From positions 884,015 through 948,014 of the forward strand of contig CP092079.1 in assembly GCA_022226955.1 (NCBI GenBank): a stretch of 64,000 nt of DNA. The letters are read 5' to 3'. The DNA comes from Nitrospira sp. GTDB lineage: Bacteria; Nitrospirota; Nitrospiria; Nitrospirales; Nitrospiraceae. Under the pieces are notes generated by a model. That model ran no database searches. It was not told where the DNA came from and was given only the letters and a program-made list of their open reading frames with translations. A program made the translations under genes and the position numbers. Below, piece by piece: positions 43,583 through 51,274 of the stretch; position 1 is the stretch's first letter; the number at the start of each line of letters is the position of its first letter.

Positions 43583-43734
43583 GACAGGGGTAAACATCGA
43601 ATAGCACAGCGGGATTCTCAGTGTGATCGATTGACGTGTGTCGCATCGCGCGAAGCGCTCGCGGCTTAGGTTTCGCACGTCTTCGGCCGATGAAGGACTC
43701 GATATCCACCGCTAACCATCAGGAACTTTGCGCA

Positions 43735-44640
43735 ATGACCACGATTATCTCAATCGCATCGGGAAAAGGCGGAGTCGGCAAGAGTGTGATGTCCGCAAAC
43801 TTGGCGCTCTTGTTGGCCAAACACGGACAACGCGTGGTGTTGGCCGATCTCGATGTGGGAGGAGCGGACAGTCACATTCTCTTCGGCCTGCTGAATCCTC
43901 CGCTCACGCTGACCGATTTTCTCAATCGCCGCGTGGCGACATTGACGGAGATCGCCCAGCCGCTACCCGTGCATCAGAATTTGCGCATTATTCCAGGCAC
44001 CGGCGACACGTTGGCCACGGCGAATATGCCCTATTCGAAGAAAAAGCGGCTCATCCGAAACTTTCAGGAATTGGATACCGATATCATTGTCGCGGATATC
44101 GGCGCCGGCACCAGCTATCATGCGCTCGATTTCTTTCTTATGGCCGACCATCATGTCGCCGTGGCCACGCCTGACCCCACGTCGGTCTTGGATCTCTATC
44201 GCTTCATCAAGCTGGCGGCCATTCGGCGTGTGCTGTCCTCGTTCCTGGCCCGCGACGCCATGGCGGAGGCGCTATCGGACCGCGATTTCAGCAGCGTTGA
44301 AGAAGTACTGGATGTGGCGGGCAAGACGGATGAGGCCGGGCGAGGAATCGCCGAGACGGCGCTGCGCACGTTTCAACCGGCCTTGATCCTCAATCGTGTC
44401 GCCGGACGTTCCCGGGTCAACGTCTTGCAGCTTCGGAAGCTCTTAAAAGAGTATGTCGGCGGCGACCTGACTCTCCTGGGGGAAGTTCCAGACGATCCGG
44501 CCATGGAGCGGGCGGTGCGTAGTTATTTGCCGGTGACCGAGCTGGAACCGGCGGCTCCCGCCTCAGGAGCCTTGAAACACATCGCGAACACGCTGCTCCA
44601 ACGGATTACCGGTCCTTCGGCGAACGCGAACGCCGCATAA
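43735..44640 (+). CDS. MinD/FlhG-like P-loop ATPase
   Basis: The 301-residue ATPase begins with the deviant Walker A SGKGGVGKS and has the switch motif ADLDVGGADSH and IIVADIGAGTSYHALDF. FlhG/FleN proteins set flagellar number and MinD-like proteins act in positioning. Flagellar context favours FlhG-like action, but the middle region differs from classical FlhG. ATG 43735 is preferred for its position before Walker A, with AGGAA nine bases upstream. It is one of two plus-strand genes in this cluster, divergent from the HTH gene and convergent with the PilZ gene. Confidence 0.85.
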   Translation: MTTIISIASGKGGVGKSVMSANLALLLAKHGQRVVLADLDVGGADSHILFGLLNPPLTLTDFLNRRVATLTEIAQPLPVHQNLRIIPGTGDTLATANMPYSKKKRLIRNFQELDTDIIVADIGAGTSYHALDFFLMADHHVAVATPDPTSVLDLYRFIKLAAIRRVLSSFLARDAMAEALSDRDFSSVEEVLDVAGKTDEAGRGIAETALRTFQPALILNRVAGRSRVNVLQLRKLLKEYVGGDLTLLGEVPDDPAMERAVRSYLPVTELEPAAPASGALKHIANTLLQRITGPSANANAA

Positions 44641-44700
44641 TCCACACCCAATAAATATATTCTTGTGTGCGAGAGTCAATGGCGGACAGAGAGCGTGCGA

Positions 44701-45300
44701 TTAGTTTCCGGTATTCCGCCTGGCTCGAAGCCGTTCGGCCTGCGTCTGGATAATGTGGCGGATGATATCTTCCTGGTGGTCCGGAGACAGATCGACATAC
44801 TGCGTGGCAATGAGATAGCCGGGCGTTCCAGTCAACGATGACATGCGAATAACCTTCGCCATAGTGTTGACGGGAGTAAAGGGCGGCAGAATCAATTTCA
44901 GCGTCAACAGGTCAGAGGGTTGGAACGGACGCGGCGAGACGAAACTGATTCCGCCCCCGCTGATATTCACTTCAGTCAGCCGCGCAATAGCAATGCTATC
45001 GGGTTGCATATGCGCCATGCCCCGCAGCAGCACCTCCATCAACCAATCGACTTTCATAATCCACGGGAGGAACGGCGACGTCGCGAGCGTATCGCCTGTG
45101 CGCGCAAGCAGATCGGCGGTCGGTTTGCCGACGGCGGCGGCAATCATCTCATCAGTCAGTGGAGGCGCGCCTGGCTGAGGGGTATCGACCGACTCGCCTG
45201 CGAGGCGGCACTCCATCAAGAGGTGATCGTCGACACGGATCCACTCTCGTCGTTCATCGACGGCGAGGGAAGATTCTTGGAGCGATTGCATGTGATTCAT
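44701..45300 (-). CDS. PilZ-domain cyclic-di-GMP effector with insertion
   Basis: The 199-residue protein has the two PilZ c-di-GMP contacts: R18-x3-R22 in ERREWIRVDD and N112-x-S114-x2-G117 in VNISGGGISF. About 90 residues separate them, longer than the usual 20-30, so there is a helical insertion. YcgR-type proteins slow flagellar motors when c-di-GMP rises; cluster context suggests a comparable role. It is 27 bases after the GGDEF gene, likely in the same transcript. ATG 45300 or ATG 45291 could start it. Confidence 0.82.
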   Translation of the reverse strand: MNHMQSLQESSLAVDERREWIRVDDHLLMECRLAGESVDTPQPGAPPLTDEMIAAAVGKPTADLLARTGDTLATSPFLPWIMKVDWLMEVLLRGMAHMQPDSIAIARLTEVNISGGGISFVSPRPFQPSDLLTLKLILPPFTPVNTMAKVIRMSSLTGTPGYLIATQYVDLSPDHQEDIIRHIIQTQAERLRARRNTGN

Positions 45301-45327
45301 TGTAGGCCTGACTCTTTCTTGTACGTC

Positions 45328-46857
45328 CTAGGCGGCCAGACAGAGCGTCGCGGCCTGAGCCGGAGCGAGTGGCGCCAGCGTGTGGACGACCACGCGATTG
45401 CGCCCTTGTGCCTTCGCCTCATAGAGTGCCTCATCGGCTGCGTTCACCCAATCGTCAACCGTGACAATAGCCGGATTGCAGACTTCGGCAACCCCAATGC
45501 TCGCCGTGAGTCGAACGGTGCCATCCTCGATATCGAACGCATGCGTTTCAATGAGGTTGCGCAAGCGTTCGGCTAGCGGTTGAGCTTGCTCGATCGACGT
45601 GTGTGGCAGAATGATGGCAAACTCTTCTCCCCCATACCGCCCGACCGTATCGACCTCTCTCACCGTATCCGCCATGAGCGACGCCAATTCTCGCAAGACG
45701 AGATCGCCAGCTGTATGACCCAAGCGGTCGTTGACGGTTTTAAAGTAATCCAGATCCAGAATCATCAAGCAAGCCGGTGTTCTGTAGCGGAGTCCAGCCT
45801 TCAATTCTCGCATGAGCGGTTCATCGAGAGCGCGGCGGTTGAAAACGCCGGTCAGAGGATCTCTTAAAGCCATGTCTTGGAGCTCCTGATGGGCATCGGC
45901 ATTCCGCAAGGTGAGAGACAGCGATGTGCCAATGGTAGCCAGTAACTGCTGTTCATCTTCAGTGAAAGGCAGGGATCCCGCTCGTTGCACGTGCAGCACT
46001 CCAATGGCGTGCGGTCCGATCGCCAGAGGAATATCATGCATGGCCTGCGCCGCTGTCTCTGCCTGCGCAAAGGGCGCGTCGTCGCTCTTCAGCAGCGACA
46101 TAGGACGCGAGCCTACCAGGCGCAGTGTCACCGCTCCCGATGTGACCCGCTGCGGCGGACGCCCGAGCCTCCCGAGCAATTGTGTGTGGAGCACTTGTTC
46201 CCGTTCCTGGTCGCCATCTTTTGACCAGGTCCAGACACGCTCTGGATTGGTCCGGACTAAACCGATGAGTTCGGCGCCGGTGAGCGCGGGAACACCGGCA
46301 AAGAGCGCCTGCACAACATCTTCAGGCTTCAGCGATCTGGCCAGCGCTTGTGTCAGCTGATTGAGCCCAGCCAAGCGTCGATTGAATTGCTTGAGCGTAT
46401 CGCGCTCCTGGGCCAAAGACCGATTGGCGGTGGCTAGATCTTCGGAGAGTGTGCGGACTTCCAAAAATGTTTGACGGTTGCGCAATCCGCTCATAAGCGA
46501 ATCGGTCAGGCGTGAGAGAGAACAAGGCCAATTCACATAGTCGAAGGCACCTTTCCGAAGAAATTGCGCGACCATATCCGGTTTCTGATTCCGTCCGACG
46601 AGAACGACGCACACATCGCTCTGTCGGCTAGCGACGGTTTCAAGAAACGCCAGCGTGTCCGTGGTTCGCGCCCCGACTTGATAGACAATGGCCTGGATGT
46701 CCGCGGTGCCGTCTTGGCCGGCGGTGTAGCGCTGCTTTGTAACAGGCACACAAGCAAACCCATGTCGCGCGAGTTGAATCCATCGTATATCCCGATGGAG
46801 CGTAGGCGTTCCGACGAGAAGAATGCGCGAGAGATCGTCGTGCGATTGCAGGCTCAC
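45328..46857 (-). CDS. Diguanylate cyclase with degenerate receiver and GAF domains
   Basis: The 509-residue protein has a receiver-like domain at residues 10-130, where the phosphoacceptor Asp position reads Tyr (IQAIVYQVG). A coiled coil, a GAF domain at about 170-335, and a GGDEF domain at about 345-500 follow. The active site is GRYGGEEF, and the inhibitory RxxD site is REVD directly upstream. It should make c-di-GMP and be product-inhibited. The start overlaps the FlgM-associated gene stop as ATGA. The PilZ effector is encoded next. Confidence 0.9.
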   Translation of the reverse strand: MSLQSHDDLSRILLVGTPTLHRDIRWIQLARHGFACVPVTKQRYTAGQDGTADIQAIVYQVGARTTDTLAFLETVASRQSDVCVVLVGRNQKPDMVAQFLRKGAFDYVNWPCSLSRLTDSLMSGLRNRQTFLEVRTLSEDLATANRSLAQERDTLKQFNRRLAGLNQLTQALARSLKPEDVVQALFAGVPALTGAELIGLVRTNPERVWTWSKDGDQEREQVLHTQLLGRLGRPPQRVTSGAVTLRLVGSRPMSLLKSDDAPFAQAETAAQAMHDIPLAIGPHAIGVLHVQRAGSLPFTEDEQQLLATIGTSLSLTLRNADAHQELQDMALRDPLTGVFNRRALDEPLMRELKAGLRYRTPACLMILDLDYFKTVNDRLGHTAGDLVLRELASLMADTVREVDTVGRYGGEEFAIILPHTSIEQAQPLAERLRNLIETHAFDIEDGTVRLTASIGVAEVCNPAIVTVDDWVNAADEALYEAKAQGRNRVVVHTLAPLAPAQAATLCLAA

Positions 46858-47054
46858 TTGGACCTCTTGCGGTTGTCGCGGTTATCGTCTGGAAGCGCGT
46901 TGACTTGCTCGTGCCGCTCCCGCGCTTCCGCTGAGAGCGACACGCGGTCGGCCTGCTCCCTCGCCGGTTGGGGCAATTTCTCAGGCTGTGCCGGCTGAAG
47001 TGCATGTTGATAGGTCCGAACCAGGTTGTGGATCTGATGCACGGAGATTCCCAT
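46854..47054 (-). CDS. Small FlgM-associated-type flagellar protein
   Basis: The 66-residue protein begins MGISVHQIHNLVRTYQHAL and has a charged middle with DRVSLSAEARER, resembling the small DVU0524-type proteins found beside flgM or fliS in Nitrospirota and sulfate reducers. ATG 47054 has GGGAG at eight bases. The DRVSLSAEA stretch also recalls the start of FlgM anti-sigma factors. It overlaps the GGDEF gene and follows fliT. Confidence 0.65.
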   Translation of the reverse strand: MGISVHQIHNLVRTYQHALQPAQPEKLPQPAREQADRVSLSAEARERHEQVNALPDDNRDNRKRSK

Positions 47055-47077
47055 ATGTGTCTCCCGGGTGCGATTGG

Positions 47078-47404
47078 TTAAATGTGTCGCTCAATCGTCC
47101 CTGAGTCCGAAGACACCGCGCCATTCCATCGGCGCAGTCCCTGTAGTCGCTGGCGAGTCTTGGCGGCTTCATCGAGCAATGCGGCCAAGCCTGCCTGGGC
47201 GACCTTAATCTGTTCAGCAATTGTGCTGTCGATACTCTGTATCGCTACTTGCTGCTCTGAAGAGAGAGGTTCTCGATGAAGGCGCTCCTCGCGCAATTGA
47301 ATGTAGGACTCGACCTTGTTCCATTCCCCTCGGGCCGCAGCTATCCTCGCCGCGTCGGTGACGGCCATGATCGTAGGAAAATCCTTGTTGGAGAGTGTGT
47401 CCAT
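47078..47404 (-). CDS. fliT: FliT-like flagellar chaperone
   Basis: The 108-residue protein is almost entirely helical, starting MDTLSNKDFPTIMAVTDAAR and ending with a basic helix (AAKTRQRLQGLRRW). FliT caps the FliD chaperone role and regulates FlhDC in enterics. ATG 47404 starts four bases after the fliS stop; the frame extends to 47497 inside fliS. Position after fliD-fliS supports FliT more than sequence does. Confidence 0.6.
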   Translation of the reverse strand: MDTLSNKDFPTIMAVTDAARIAAARGEWNKVESYIQLREERLHREPLSSEQQVAIQSIDSTIAEQIKVAQAGLAALLDEAAKTRQRLQGLRRWNGAVSSDSGTIERHI

Positions 47405-47408
47405 CCGG

Positions 47409-47804
47409 TTAACGGGCCAGCGCCAGTGGAGCCTGTTGCTGTGCCGCGACCTCTTTCCATGCTTCCCGCAACGTGGTGAGACAGCGTGTCGGGCCATCCA
47501 GCCTGGCGCTCATATGTTTGGCATTGGCTTCGATCAGCTCGCTCAACATGTAGTCGTAGAGGCGGTGCAGCGATTTCGCGATGTCACCTCCCTGCTCGTA
47601 ATCCAAGACGCTGTCGAGTTCCCCGACGATGGAGATCGCCCGCCCTATGAAGCGCGCTTTGTCCGAAAAGTTGTTAGTGTCAATGGCGCGTCGCGTCAAT
47701 TCAATCGAGTGAATGGCGGCATCATAGAGTAAGACAACAATCTGCACCCGGGAAGAGGTGAGGATCTGTGTTTGCTGATACTGTTGGGCGTATTGTGCGA
47801 CCAT
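47409..47804 (-). CDS. fliS: Flagellin export chaperone FliS
   Basis: The 131-residue helical protein has the FliS pattern: a Gln/Tyr-rich N-terminus (QYAQQYQQTQILTSSRVQIV), LLYDAAIHSIELTRRAI, and LHRLYDYMLSELIEAN. FliS binds flagellin's C-terminal disordered region and prevents premature polymerisation. It lies between fliD and fliT. AGGGG upstream of ATG 47804 is about twelve bases away. Confidence 0.93.
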   Translation of the reverse strand: MVAQYAQQYQQTQILTSSRVQIVVLLYDAAIHSIELTRRAIDTNNFSDKARFIGRAISIVGELDSVLDYEQGGDIAKSLHRLYDYMLSELIEANAKHMSARLDGPTRCLTTLREAWKEVAAQQQAPLALAR

Positions 47805-47835
47805 AAAAGTGTGTATCCCCTACTGCGTGATGAAC

Positions 47836-49233
47836 TTATTTCTCATTGGAAGAATTGGCTTGTAGTGCGCTGCTTTGACTCTGGAGACGCCTGAGGAGGC
47901 CATCCAGCGATGCATATTGCGCCTTGAGGCGCTCTTCATATTTCGCGACCGAATCTTCTTTTCTCAGAATGTCGGCGGACAAACTCGTAATTTGCTTGGC
48001 GAGTCCGTTTTTTCGCAATGTCAATTGACCGGAGGCGACATTCGTCAATGAATCAATCGCCGTATTGAGCAATTGAGCGATCCCAGCACTCCCAGTCTGA
48101 TTGACAAACAGAGTCCTGACATTGCTGTAATTTGCACTCAAGGCCGTATCGAGTTTTGCATCGTCGACGGTGATGGTCCCTTCTCGATCCGTCTTGAATC
48201 CCAAGGTGCCGACAGTGTTGAAGGAACCTGCGCCAGGGATGGATGAAGAGAGGGCCGAGCGAATTTGAGAAAGCACGCCACGAACAGTGGGCTCTCCGAA
48301 AAAGTTCCCACCCTTTTTCGTCGCCACATCGTAGGTGGTCCGTTCAGTAATATATTTGAGAACGTCGTTATAGGCAGTCGCCAGTCCTTTGATATTCTCT
48401 TTTACGGCGGTGACATCGCGGCTCACATTCACTTGAACGGTCGATGCCCCGGTGGTCTTGAGTAATGTGAGGGTGACGCCGGCAATGGCGTCGGAAATTG
48501 CATTTGTGCTGCGCGTCACGGTGACAGGGTTGAGCGCAGGATCTCCGACGATGGCAATGGCGTCTTGAGCCGCTTGCAACGTGTCGATGCCGCCGTTCCC
48601 GCCGCCATTTGTAAAATCCAGCGTCGTGTTGTCGGCCACGATCGTAATGCCGTTGGACGCACCGGTGGTTGCTGACGTAAGAACAAGCCGGTAGGCCGGA
48701 GTCGTATCGGTCCCGGTATTGATGATCGATGCCGTGGCGCCGGCGCCGAGATCGTTGATCGCAGTTTTGAGATCTTCCAGCGTCGCCGTGGCGCTGAGCG
48801 TCACGGTCTGGTCAGCTCCGCTGCCGACTTTAAATGTAAAGGTGCCCGACGCCCCCGCGACGATATCAGTCGTCGTTGCAGCGGCGGTTGTGGCGGCTTT
48901 GTTCGTGATTTGATGAGACTGCGCCAGTTGGGTGACTCGGAGCGAGTACGTGCCCGATGTGGCAGTGGAAGAGCCAACGGCGCTCAACGCACTGGTATCG
49001 GACACGCTCGTCGTGGTCCGGTCGAACGAGGTTGAGAGCCGAAGCTTGTCCGCAGCACTCTGAAGGACAATCAGTTTGGTGCTCAGTGTCGCGTAATCGG
49101 TCGACTTAGAGCTGAGGACACCCTTTTTTCCATTCAAGCTGTCGACCGGAAGGCGTGCCACCTTCACCAGTTGGTCTACAACCTGGCCGAAATCAAGTCC
49201 ATTCCCCAGCCCGCCAAAGCTGATGGTCGCCAT
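47836..49233 (-). CDS. fliD: Flagellar hook-associated protein 2, FliD (filament cap)
   Basis: The 465-residue protein has the FliD_N region (FGGLGNGLDFGQVVDQLVKV) with the D0/D1 coiled coils and the C-terminal FliD_C segment (LSADILRKEDSVAKYEERLK then QYASLDGLL). The central domain is Thr/Ala-rich. FliD caps the filament and inserts flagellin monomers. The mid-domain shows low-complexity threonine runs and could be a glycosylation target. ATG 49233 follows GAGGGACACGAGAC, and the flaG gene ends 20 bases upstream. Confidence 0.95.
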   Translation of the reverse strand: MATISFGGLGNGLDFGQVVDQLVKVARLPVDSLNGKKGVLSSKSTDYATLSTKLIVLQSAADKLRLSTSFDRTTTSVSDTSALSAVGSSTATSGTYSLRVTQLAQSHQITNKAATTAAATTTDIVAGASGTFTFKVGSGADQTVTLSATATLEDLKTAINDLGAGATASIINTGTDTTPAYRLVLTSATTGASNGITIVADNTTLDFTNGGGNGGIDTLQAAQDAIAIVGDPALNPVTVTRSTNAISDAIAGVTLTLLKTTGASTVQVNVSRDVTAVKENIKGLATAYNDVLKYITERTTYDVATKKGGNFFGEPTVRGVLSQIRSALSSSIPGAGSFNTVGTLGFKTDREGTITVDDAKLDTALSANYSNVRTLFVNQTGSAGIAQLLNTAIDSLTNVASGQLTLRKNGLAKQITSLSADILRKEDSVAKYEERLKAQYASLDGLLRRLQSQSSALQANSSNEK

Positions 49234-49253
49234 GTCTCGTGTCCCTCATGGGC

Positions 49254-49616
49254 TCAGGCCTGCTCTTCGAGCAAGATGCCCTTTGAGCTATTGAAGAATT
49301 TCGCCAGTTCAAGCACTTCTTTCGGCGGAAACTGGCGAATCACCTCTCCGGAGTCTTTCTCGACGACCTTTACAACCACGCGATCGGTCGAGTCGTCGAT
49401 TTCGAACTTCAGATTCGTATCCTGTGCCTTAATATCTTCGCTGACCTTGGCCACCGCCCGTTCAAGGGTTGCCCGATCGATCGGGGCGGCTGGCTTGTTG
49501 TCGGTATCAGATTGCGTCCGTGCGGCAGTCGGCTGTTTGGCCGCTGCATGATCCGGTTCACCCCCGCGGGCGGGTGTGGTCAGGAGATCTGCTTTGCCGG
49601 TTACTGATGTAATCAT
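49254..49616 (-). CDS. flaG: Flagellar protein FlaG
   Basis: The 120-residue protein has a variable N-terminal half and the conserved C-terminal FlaG domain: LKFEIDDSTDRVVVKVVEKD then GEVIRQFPPKEVLELAKFF. FlaG influences filament length in Pseudomonas and Campylobacter. ATG 49616 has GGAGG upstream. It is between fliC and fliD, with a strong hairpin between it and fliC. Confidence 0.9.
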   Translation of the reverse strand: MITSVTGKADLLTTPARGGEPDHAAAKQPTAARTQSDTDNKPAAPIDRATLERAVAKVSEDIKAQDTNLKFEIDDSTDRVVVKVVEKDSGEVIRQFPPKEVLELAKFFNSSKGILLEEQA

Positions 49617-49645
49617 GGCAGCCTCCGTGTGAACCTAGAGTAAGG

Positions 49646-49672
49646 GGCGGCCGCTCATGCCGAGCGGCCGCC
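49646..49672 (-). terminator. Hairpin between fliC and flaG
   Basis: A perfect 11-bp stem, GGCGGCCGCTC and GAGCGGCCGCC with a five-base loop, starts 12 bases after the fliC stop. The following minus-strand sequence is CCTTACTCT, without a long T run. It could terminate most fliC transcripts or stabilise the abundant fliC mRNA, which would lower flaG and fliD output. Confidence 0.6.
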
Positions 49673-49683
49673 TCCGTCAACTA

Positions 49684-50511
49684 TTACCTCTGCAGCAAGG
49701 CCAGGGCCTGTTGCGGAAGGTTGTTGGCTTGAGCCAGCACCGAGATGCCGGTTTGCACCAGGATCTGATTCTTCGTGAATTGCGCCGTTTCATAGGCCAC
49801 ATCCGCGTCGCGGATGCGGGATTCTGCGGCGGTGAGGTTTTCACTCGTGACCTGCAGGTTCGCAATGGTCGCTTCGAACCGATTCTGGATCGATCCATAT
49901 TCAGCGCGGGCGGTGGCGATCGCGCTGATCGCGTTATCGATATTGGCCAGCGCACTCGTGGCATTCGCCGACGTCGACACGTTCACTGAACTGATGCCCA
50001 GCGACGATGTCGTGATGTCGTTCAAATCCAGAGTTTGCGCATTGCCCGCTCCGCTCCGGAAGCCAATCGCGATGGAGAAACTGATCGTGCTGCCGCTGGT
50101 CAGCGCCTGGCCGTTGAATTCGGTGACTTGCGCGATACGATCGATTTCCGACCGCAACGCCACGAATTCCTGGTCAATGTACGACCGTTCCGTGTTGCCG
50201 ACCGTGCCGCTGGCCGACTGCGAAGACAATTCGCGGAGCCGGGACAGAAGATTTCCGATGGTCGAGGCCGCGCCGTCGGCGATCTGCGTCAAGCTGATGC
50301 CGTCCGACGAGTTTCTGACCGCTTGATTGATGCTGCGGATCTGCGCTCGCAAGGATTCGGACAGTCCGAGTCCCGCGGCATCGTCCGCAGCTCGCGTGAT
50401 CCGAAGGCCAGATGAGAGACGCTCGACCGAGCGCCCCAATTGGTTGGTGCTGACCGACAAATTTCGCTGGGCCGAAATCGATGCCGGGTTGTTGTTAATA
50501 ATTAATGCCAT
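49684..50511 (-). CDS. fliC: Flagellin FliC, minimal form
   Basis: The 275-residue flagellin has the conserved D0/D1 N-terminus (MALIINNNPASISAQRNLSV, RLSSGLRITRAADDAAGLG) and C-terminus (TKNQILVQTGISVLAQANNL, ending ALLQR) with only a short middle. The D2/D3 surface domains are absent. ATG 50511 has AGGAGG eight bases upstream. A good FliA promoter lies at 50612-50638. Only one flagellin gene is in the window. The adjacent glycosyltransferase genes suggest modified flagellin. Confidence 0.96.
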   Translation of the reverse strand: MALIINNNPASISAQRNLSVSTNQLGRSVERLSSGLRITRAADDAAGLGLSESLRAQIRSINQAVRNSSDGISLTQIADGAASTIGNLLSRLRELSSQSASGTVGNTERSYIDQEFVALRSEIDRIAQVTEFNGQALTSGSTISFSIAIGFRSGAGNAQTLDLNDITTSSLGISSVNVSTSANATSALANIDNAISAIATARAEYGSIQNRFEATIANLQVTSENLTAAESRIRDADVAYETAQFTKNQILVQTGISVLAQANNLPQQALALLQR

Positions 50512-50611
50512 GGATGCATCCTCCTTGCCGACTGCTGTGCTGTGCGTGCTTCGCTTCCGCGTCCATGCAGAAGCGTCTTACCCCGCTGCGCCTAGTGCGC
50601 GGTTGCATCCC

Positions 50612-50638
50612 TTATCGGAGGATACCCTTAAGACTTGA
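50612..50638 (-). promoter_or_regulatory. Sigma-28 (FliA) promoter of fliC
   Basis: Minus-strand TCAAGTCT (50638-50631), eleven bases, then TCCGATAA (50619-50612). The boxes match the consensus TAAAGTTT-N11-GCCGATAA at 6 and 7 of 8 with exact spacing. The fliC leader would be about 95 bases long. Confidence 0.75.
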
Positions 50639-50708
50639 GAGGCCCGACACAACTGCAGTGAACGATACGCGCCGGCACAAACCGAACCCAATGAGCATCT
50701 CCATCCTC

Positions 50709-51227
50709 CTAGGGTTGCAACCTGGGCGCGATTTCATATTCAAGCAGATCCGCCATGCGAATGAAGTCTCGCTGTGCCCGCGCCTCCAGTAACGCCTGCG
50801 TCCAGGGAGTCATGGCGCGATCGGCCGGTGCCTTCGCCGGGCTGGATTCCACTAGCTCGAGATAGTCGGCGAGTTTGCCGAACCATGCATCCAGGGCCGT
50901 GAGACGTTCGTCTCCCATGCGGATCTGCGGGACGATCTCCTGCGCTTCCTTGTGGAGGAGGCCGGCAAAATGCTGAATCGTCGAGGCGGCGCCGCGCATC
51001 ACGTCATCCATGGTTTGAGACCGGGCTTGAAGATGGCTAAAGCGCGCGGCGGGCTCGTCTAAGAAGACTGAATCCAAATCGCGATCCGTAATGATGCGCT
51101 GATCCACGGTCAAAGATGTGATCAGGCGCGCGCGGGCATGGGCTTTTTCGCTGATATCCGCCAACACCTCGCCAAGGCTGCGTCCATCGACGACCTCCCA
51201 CTGGTCTTGATCGAGCATGACATGCAT
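50709..51227 (-). CDS. Helical protein of unknown function
   Basis: The 172-residue protein is predicted mainly helical with no signal or membrane segment (GRSLGEVLADISEKAHARAR, MDDVMRGAASTIQHFAGLL). I do not recognise the family. ATG 51227 has AAGGAG nine bases upstream; the longer frame overlaps the GT9 gene. It lies between the glycosyltransferase genes and fliC on the same strand, 47 bases after the GT9 stop. A helper in filament modification or a flagellar chaperone is possible. Confidence 0.62.
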   Translation of the reverse strand: MHVMLDQDQWEVVDGRSLGEVLADISEKAHARARLITSLTVDQRIITDRDLDSVFLDEPAARFSHLQARSQTMDDVMRGAASTIQHFAGLLHKEAQEIVPQIRMGDERLTALDAWFGKLADYLELVESSPAKAPADRAMTPWTQALLEARAQRDFIRMADLLEYEIAPRLQP

Positions 51228-51274
51228 AAGGTCTCTCCTTCTTGACTGCGCGAAATAGCAGGCGCCTTCCGCCG

